From an uncultured Clostridia bacterium (lineage in GTDB: Bacteria; Bacillota; Clostridia; Christensenellales; Aristaeellaceae): a DNA stretch of 9,746 nucleotides. The stretch is taken from assembly GCA_937886445.1 (NCBI GenBank), contig CALGBY010000016.1:1-9746 (forward strand). The letters are read 5' to 3'. Each line of letters starts with the position of its first letter. The first letter of the stretch is position 1. The notes under the pieces are model-generated. The model did not search any database, was not told the DNA's origin, and saw only the letters and a program-made list of their open reading frames with translations. Both the position numbers and the translations under genes were made by a program. Positions 6,655-9,746 of the stretch are shown piece after piece.

Positions 6655-6912
6655 TCAGCGTTCCCGCCTCTCATCGGCATACTCATGGTAAAGGATATCC
6701 TTCAGTACCAGCATGGCATCCCGCTCGCTGAAGCCGTATTCCTCCGCCAGCTCGTTCAGCAAAGCCCGCACGCGCCGCGCCCAGAAGGGAATATCCACCT
6801 TATTCCGGTAATCCGCCAGCACAGGATACTTCGCGCTCCACGCCTTCGTCCAGTCTGTTTTGCTTTCATTTTCCCCGGTGGTGTTTTGAAGGATCTGTTC
6901 AATGCTTTCCAT
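6655..6912 (-). CDS. Small hypothetical protein, 85 residues
   Basis: The start is the ATG at 6912, chosen because AAGGAGG lies 7 nt upstream; a longer frame starts at 6954 but lacks such a site. The product is soluble and charged, with no signal peptide or membrane segment. After a polar N-terminus (residues 1-20) comes W-K-W..KYPVL..Y...VDIPFWARRVRALLNELAEEYGFS and then ERDAMLVLKDILYHEY. From memory this looks like small uncharacterised proteins of gut Clostridia that share a KYPVL...VDI and a C-terminal LVLKDILYH motif; I can give no function. It is transcribed toward mntA but separated from it by 227 bp that include a repeat copy and the mntA promoter, so it is probably a separate unit. 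No confident promoter found upstream. Confidence 0.7.
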   Translation of the reverse strand: MESIEQILQNTTGENESKTDWTKAWSAKYPVLADYRNKVDIPFWARRVRALLNELAEEYGFSERDAMLVLKDILYHEYADERRER

Positions 6913-7234
6913 CCCCGTCCTCCTTCGTTCCCGGCCGTCCGGCTGTTTCCGCACTTTCCTATGTCCATCTCCGTCTTACATTCTGTTCATCCGCATATCG
7001 TATCCGCTATTTCTTTCGGCCGGGCAAATCAAAAGATCGTATACGGCCTTTTTCAAACAGATACAGTTGCCTCATCCGGATCGCATTATTTATGCCGCGC
7101 GCATCCCGGTACAGCGGCAGGTATACATTTATTTTATATCGGATATTCAGCATTATCAACACAAAATACTCCGTATCACGCGATTTACAGCACGCTTTTT
7201 GCGCGAAACCGATCAATCATTTATCGCCGCAATA
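6913..7234. other. Non-coding stretch with a degenerate repeat fragment
   Basis: No convincing gene on either strand; the frames present lack ribosome binding sites and family motifs. Bases around 7031-7061 (GATCGTATACGG.CTTTTTCAAAC) resemble the 3' half of the 66-bp repeat unit at about 7586-7616 and may be a decayed fifth copy. The remainder is AT-rich relative to the genes and shows nothing further that I can support. Confidence 0.4.
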
Positions 7235-7264
7235 TTGACAAAGCACACCGTGATAGTGTAAACT
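7235..7264 (+). promoter_or_regulatory. Candidate promoter for a small RNA or the CNNM leader
   Basis: A perfect TTGACA at 7235-7240 is followed after 18 bp by TAAACT at 7259-7264 (4 of 6 matches to TATAAT). The predicted start is near 7271. Downstream lie a row of hairpins and a terminator, which supports real transcription. Confidence 0.5.
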
Positions 7265-7270
7265 GTTTAT

Positions 7271-7403
7271 CGGATCCCCGCAGGGATCGGAAGGAGTGTG
7301 TTCGCCTCGTGGAGGGCGATCATGGCAGTTGTGCCATAGATTATCATTTACGCAGAACGATTCGGCATGTCCGGGCATAAACAGCGCCGGATATGCTTTT
7401 TTT
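7271..7403 (+). ncRNA. Candidate small RNA or attenuating leader upstream of the CNNM gene
   Basis: Between the promoter at 7235 and the terminator at 7365-7412 there are three compact stems: GATCCC-CGCA-GGGATC (7273-7288), TCGCC/GGCGA (7302-7306 with 7315-7319) and the perfect ATGGCA-GTTG-TGCCAT (7322-7337). GGAGG (7311-7315) stands six bases before an ATG at 7322 that opens a five-codon frame, M-A-V-V-P-stop, lying inside the third hairpin. The unit could be a free-standing sRNA of about 130 nt or an attenuator whose read-through would feed the magnesium-exporter-like gene 270 bp later. I compared it by memory with the M-box, yybP-ykoY and NiCo elements and saw no match. Confidence 0.45.
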
Positions 7404-7412
7404 GCGTTTTTT
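7365..7412 (+). terminator. Rho-independent terminator
   Basis: A 10-bp stem GCATGTCCGG (7365-7374) with CCGGATATGC (7387-7396), including one G-U pair, has a 12-nt loop and is followed directly by seven T (7397-7403), then GCG and six more T. This is a strong intrinsic terminator on the plus strand, with no protein gene directly upstream. Confidence 0.75.
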
Positions 7413-7417
7413 GCCAG

Positions 7418-7616
7418 ACTTATGGTGTGCCCTCCGGAAGAGGCACCGACGGGCTGTCTGAAAACAGGCCGACACGATCTTCAAACTTATGGCCCGCCCT
7501 CCGGAAGGGCACCGATGGGCTGCTTGAAAATGAGCCGAGACCATTTCCAAACTTATGGCCCGCCCTCCGGAAGGGCATCGATGGGCTGTCTGAAAATGAT
7601 CCGTATACATTTTCAA
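7418..7616. repeat. Three tandem ~66-bp intergenic repeats
   Basis: Units begin at 7418, 7485 and 7551 (67, 66 and 66 bp). Each has ACTTATGG, a GCCCTCCGGAAGGGC-type hairpin, (A/C)CGA(C/T)GGGCTG, then TGAAAA...TTCAAAC, which are themselves inverted. Units 2 and 3 are the most alike and unit 1 is more diverged. Because the period is a multiple of three, frames stay open on both strands and generate artefactual repetitive reading frames. A fourth copy is at 6565-6632. There are no unique spacers between units, so it is not a CRISPR array. Confidence 0.85.
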
Positions 7617-7629
7617 ACTTTGATTACTG

Positions 7630-7648
7630 GTACCGCGTAAAGCGGTAC
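7630..7648 (+). promoter_or_regulatory. Hairpin just upstream of the CNNM ribosome binding site
   Basis: GTACCGC-GTAAA-GCGGTAC is a perfect 7-bp stem with a 5-nt loop, ending 3 bases before the GGAGG at 7652-7656. No T-run follows, so it is not a terminator. The GGAGG is 15 nt from the ATG, longer than usual, so the hairpin or the spacing may tune translation. Confidence 0.4.
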
Positions 7649-7671
7649 ATCGGAGGATAAAGAAAAACCCC

Positions 7672-8934
7672 ATGACCGGAAAAATCATTCTCATTTTGGT
7701 ACTGCTTCTCCTGAGCGCCTTTTTTTCCGCTACCGAAACGGCCTTTTCATCCCTGAACAGGACAAGGCTGAAAAGCCTGGCCGAGCACGGCAACAAAAAG
7801 GCCGAAAGGGCGCTGGCCCTTTCCGAACGCTATGACAGCCTGCTTTCCACCATTCTGGTGGGAAACAACATCGTAAACATCGCGATGGCCTCCGTGGGCA
7901 CGCTGCTGTTTACCGATCTGCTGAAAAACAGCGATACCGGCGCCACGATATCCACCGTGGTCATCACCGTTATTGTGCTGATCTTCGGCGAGGTCACACC
8001 CAAATCCCTCGCCAAGGAAGCGCCCGAGGCCTTCGCGATGAAGGTCACCCCCGCGATCAGCCTGCTGGTAAAGCTGCTTACCCCCGTATCCTGGCTGTTT
8101 TCCAAATGGAAGCAGCTGCTGGGCCGCTTCTTCAAGCCCGATGACGACCGCCGTCTCACCCAGGATGAGCTGATCACCATGGTGGAGGAAGCGGAGCAGG
8201 AAGGCGGGCTGGATAAGGAGGAAAGCGAGCTGGTGCGCAGCGCCATCGAATTCCGCGAGCAGGATGTGGAGGACATCCTCACCCCGCGCGTGCATATCGA
8301 CGCGCTGGCGCTGGATGCCGACAAGGACACCGTGGAGGATACCTTCATCAAGACCGGCTATTCCAGGCTGCCCGTATACGAAGAAACGCTGGACAACATC
8401 GTGGGCGTGGTGCATCAGAAGGATTTTTACCGTGCGCTGCGTTCCGGTATCCCCTTCTCCCTTGCCGCCATTATGAAGCCCCCGGTCTATGTGCCCGAGG
8501 CCACCGGCATTGATGATCTGCTCCGCCAGATGCAGAAGGAAAAGATGCAGATGGCCGTGGTGACCGATGAATACGGCGGCACCGCCGGCATCGTGACCAT
8601 GGAAGACATTCTGGAGGAGCTGGTGGGCGAGATCTGGGATGAGCATGACGAGGTGGAGGAAAACTTCCGCCGCGTGAGCGATACCGAATGGCAGATCAAG
8701 GGAGACGCCGAGGCGGAGGAATTCGCCTCCCGCTTTGACCTTGAGATCGAGACCGAGGCTGCCACCGTGGGCGGCTGGGTGATGGAGCACGAGGAGCGTG
8801 TGCCCGACCGGGGAGACAGCTTTGTGTTCGGCGCCTACCGTGTAACCGTGCTGGACGCCGATGAGCGCCATGTGCTGCTGGTAGGGCTGAAAAAAGAAGC
8901 CGCGGAGCAGGAGACCGGAGAAAAGGAAAGCTGA
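7672..8934 (+). CDS. CNNM/CorB-type membrane protein (DUF21-CBS-CorC_HlyC), probable Mg2+/Co2+ exporter
   Basis: A 420-residue protein with the full domain order of the family, often labelled HlyC/CorC or hemolysin. Residues 1-150 are the CNNM (DUF21) membrane domain: a first helix from residue 4, the motif SATETAFSS (19-27), GNNIVN (64-69), hydrophobic segments near 66-86, 91-106 and 120-143, and GEVTPK (106-111). These polar residues line the ion site in characterised CorB/CorC structures. Residues about 200-320 are a CBS pair (DILTPRVHIDAL...GYSRLPVYE; VVTDEYGGTAGIVTMEDILEELVGEI) expected to bind ATP-Mg. Residues 335-407 are the CorC_HlyC domain (W..KGDAEAEEF...TVGGWVMEHEERVPDRGD). Members export Mg2+ and in Firmicutes (MpfA/YhdP type) protect against excess magnesium. 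The ATG at 7672 is the only start before the first helix. It follows three intergenic repeats and a possible leader RNA, and precedes the probable oriC. Confidence 0.92.
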   Translation: MTGKIILILVLLLLSAFFSATETAFSSLNRTRLKSLAEHGNKKAERALALSERYDSLLSTILVGNNIVNIAMASVGTLLFTDLLKNSDTGATISTVVITVIVLIFGEVTPKSLAKEAPEAFAMKVTPAISLLVKLLTPVSWLFSKWKQLLGRFFKPDDDRRLTQDELITMVEEAEQEGGLDKEESELVRSAIEFREQDVEDILTPRVHIDALALDADKDTVEDTFIKTGYSRLPVYEETLDNIVGVVHQKDFYRALRSGIPFSLAAIMKPPVYVPEATGIDDLLRQMQKEKMQMAVVTDEYGGTAGIVTMEDILEELVGEIWDEHDEVEENFRRVSDTEWQIKGDAEAEEFASRFDLEIETEAATVGGWVMEHEERVPDRGDSFVFGAYRVTVLDADERHVLLVGLKKEAAEQETGEKES

Positions 8935-9014
8935 TAAAAGCGAACACACCTTCTGTCAAGTAACAAAAGTATTAAATATCGCGGCTCTCATTTTTTCCAC
9001 AGGATAAAAATGGC

Positions 9015-9045
9015 AAAATGCATAAAACTTCTGTTTATGCATTTT
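9015..9045. repeat. AT-rich perfect inverted repeat at the edge of the origin region
   Basis: AAAATGCATAAA (9015-9026) and TTTATGCATTTT (9034-9045) form a perfect 12-bp stem with a 7-base loop. It lies between the TTTTCCACA DnaA-like box at 8993 and the terminator at 9057. It is not followed by a T-run. It may be part of the origin architecture or an accessory transcript end. Confidence 0.55.
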
Positions 9046-9056
9046 ACGGAAACACA

Positions 9057-9093
9057 AATCCCCCGAAAATGCCTTTTTTCGGGGGATTTTTTC
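9057..9093 (+). terminator. Strong Rho-independent terminator after the CNNM gene
   Basis: AAATCCCCCGAAAA pairs with TTTTCGGGGGATTT around a short loop, followed by a T-rich tract (TTTTTTCTTCTTTTT). The A-rich upstream side means it could also work in reverse for transcripts entering from the right. It closes the CNNM transcript about 120 bp past the stop codon. Confidence 0.85.
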
Positions 9094-9300
9094 TTCTTTT
9101 TCTCCCCTGTGCAAAAATGGAGTGAATAACCACTATTTCCACAGTATCCACAGAGTTATCCACAGAAGAACAGGGCTGAAGCCTTGAAATACAGCGGTTT
9201 TCCGCCCTTCCCTGTGGATAACTTTGCCCGTTTTAAAAGTTATCCACAGGCTTCGAAGGCAGGTTGTCCACAGCCCGCGGGATTTCAGAGGATTTAATCT

Positions 9301-9329
9301 TTGAAACACTTTTGTAACAATTATACATT
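9301..9329 (+). promoter_or_regulatory. Weak candidate promoter for the hairpin-rich RNA
   Basis: TTGAAA (9301-9306) is followed by TATACA (9322-9327, spacing 15) or TACATT (9324-9329, spacing 17). Each element is imperfect and it overlaps the AT-rich side of the presumed origin, so AT-richness alone could explain it. Confidence 0.3.
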
Positions 9330-9334
9330 TTCTG

Positions 9335-9619
9335 TTTCGCCCGCGACGCGTTTCCCGGGCAGCGCGCTCTGTTTTTCGCCCGGGTTACCACCTCCGTATA
9401 CCGCGCCGGTATACAGCGTAACCCGTCCAAACGGGAAGAGCCATTGCAGGAGCAAAACGCTCCGCGGCAGCCTCTGCTGCCCGTGGAGGACATCGGAAAA
9501 AGCGGTTCCATATCCTCCACGGGGCGGTACATATATCACCGGAGAACACAGGAATTCACTTCCGATATCCGTTTCCGGCCGTAAAATGAGCGTTCCCGCA
9601 TTCGCGGAAACGCCTTTTT
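9335..9619 (+). ncRNA. Candidate structured RNA next to oriC
   Basis: Between the candidate promoter and the terminator at 9590-9619 the plus strand carries closely packed stems: CCCGGGC/GCCCGGG (9354-9360, 9378-9384); GGGTTAC/GTAACCC (9382-9388, 9418-9424) enclosing GTATACC/GGTATAC (9396-9414); CCCGT/ACGGG (9422-9435); GGAGC/GCTCC (9449-9463); GGCAGC-CTCT-GCTGCC (9466-9481); and a long stem from CCCGTGGAGGA (9480-9490) to TCCTCCACGGG (9513-9523) that continues inward. Some stems share bases and would be alternatives, which is typical of regulatory RNA. The predicted size is about 285 nt. I checked for the SRP helix-8 core and RNase P or tmRNA signatures and did not see them. The overlapping frames on both strands have no family motifs. 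It could be antisense in sense, or a mere repeat cluster. Confidence 0.4.
9590..9619 (+). terminator. Rho-independent terminator
   Basis: GCGTTCCCGC (9590-9599), loop ATTC, and GCGGAAACGC (9604-9613) form a 10-bp stem with one mismatch, followed by CTTTTT. It is an intrinsic terminator on the plus strand with no protein gene upstream, which is the main reason for proposing a transcript from 9335. Confidence 0.65.
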
Positions 9620-9637
9620 ACAGGAAACCGATGTAAG

Positions 9638-9722
9638 CGAAAGCAAGCACGGCCTGCCCCGCTTGCTTTCGAGGGCCGCAAGGCCCCCCTTCGGGATGCA
9701 TCGAAGGGCCGCAGCCCTTCGA
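9638..9722. repeat. Three successive strong hairpins at the right edge
   Basis: CGAAAGCAAGC (9638-9648) pairs perfectly with GCTTGCTTTCG (9661-9671). GGGCC-GCAA-GGCCC follows at 9673-9686. TCGAAGGGC-CGCA-GCCCTTCGA is at 9701-9722. The loops GCAA and CGCA are similar. A minus-strand frame is open from the edge to a TAA at 9618-9620, but its content is explained by the palindromes and I do not call it a gene. The set looks like a palindromic intergenic repeat. Confidence 0.55.
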
Positions 9723-9746
9723 TTTCCATTCCGCAGGCGGCGACAT

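Larger units (their letters stand above)
8993..9330. other. Probable chromosomal replication origin (oriC): DnaA-box cluster
   Basis: Perfect TTATCCACA boxes occur at 9156-9164 (+), 9213-9221 (-) and 9240-9248 (+). One-mismatch boxes are TTTTCCACA 8993-9001, GTATCCACA 9144-9152 and TTGTCCACA 9264-9272; ATTTCCACA at 9135-9143 has two mismatches. That is seven within 280 bp, on both strands. After the last box comes a short GC cluster (GCCCGCGGG, 9273-9281) and then an AT-rich tract (9291-9330) that could be the unwinding element. GTAACAAAAGT (8960-8970) and ACTTTTGTAAC (9308-9318) flank the cluster as a 10-of-11 inverted repeat. The region has no convincing protein gene. In Bacillota oriC usually adjoins dnaA; no dnaA, dnaN or rpmH is in the window, so dnaA may lie just beyond the right edge, or this may be one part of a bipartite origin. 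Confidence 0.75.

Noticed and set aside
7265..7412. Known metal riboswitches (M-box, yybP-ykoY, NiCo) upstream of the CNNM gene.
   Set aside because: I could not find their conserved core sequences; only generic hairpins and a terminator are visible. An Rfam/Infernal scan would settle it.
7418..7616. Tandem repeats considered as a CRISPR array.
   Set aside because: The units are 66-67 bp, directly adjacent and imperfect, with no unique spacers and no cas genes.
7344..7796. Minus-strand frame of 150 codons with a 22-residue repeat (and similar plus-strand frames).
   Set aside because: The protein repeat is the translation of the 66-bp DNA repeats; it crosses a terminator and runs into the CNNM gene. 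No ribosome binding site or family supports it.
9233..9636. Overlapping frames of 72-111 codons on both strands in the region right of oriC.
   Set aside because: They overlap each other, include DnaA boxes or hairpins, and show no family motifs or good ribosome binding sites; palindromic DNA explains them better.

Overview
The window looks like chromosomal DNA from an anaerobic, probably gut-associated, moderately GC-rich Bacillota (class Clostridia). The evidence is strong Shine-Dalgarno sites, sigma-A-type promoters (TTGACA/TATAAT), a secreted DUF6273 protein, an XRE-MNT/HepT module and a cluster of TTATCCACA DnaA boxes. I cannot name the species from sequence alone.

Layout. (1) Bases 1-631, minus strand: N-terminal part of a secreted DUF6273 protein, with a divergent promoter region (632-929). 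(2) Bases 930-5226, plus strand: a compact three-gene operon encoding a GH127-family beta-L-arabinofuranosidase-like enzyme, a P1-family (DmpA/BapA-type) self-processing aminopeptidase and an Xaa-Pro aminopeptidase (PepP type). None has a signal peptide. The combination suggests intracellular breakdown of arabinosylated, (hydroxy)proline-rich glycopeptides such as plant extensin fragments; this is inference. (3) Bases 5227-6430: an AT-richer island with a 171-bp palindrome-rich intergenic element, then, on the minus strand, a MntA (XRE-nucleotidyltransferase fusion) antitoxin and its HepT toxin. hepT is broken by a foldback MITE-like insertion of about 165 bp, and removing it restores a normal 110-codon hepT. 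A near-consensus promoter with a palindromic operator drives mntA. (4) Bases 6565-7671: a small conserved-looking hypothetical gene, a family of about 66-bp intergenic repeats (one copy at 6565-6632, three in tandem at 7418-7616), and a promoter-hairpins-terminator unit (7235-7412) that could be a small RNA or an attenuating leader for the next gene. (5) Bases 7672-8934, plus strand: a CNNM/CorB-type (DUF21-CBS-CorC_HlyC) membrane protein, probably a magnesium or cobalt exporter. (6) Bases 8935-9746 carry no convincing protein gene. They hold a terminator, at least seven DnaA boxes (three perfect) in an AT-rich setting, which is a probable chromosomal oriC, then a hairpin-dense stretch with its own promoter-like start and Rho-independent terminator (candidate structured RNA), and finally three strong hairpins at the window edge.

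The protein-coding calls rest on clear family motifs. The RNA, repeat and origin calls rest on base pairing and motif matches read by eye and are correspondingly less certain.
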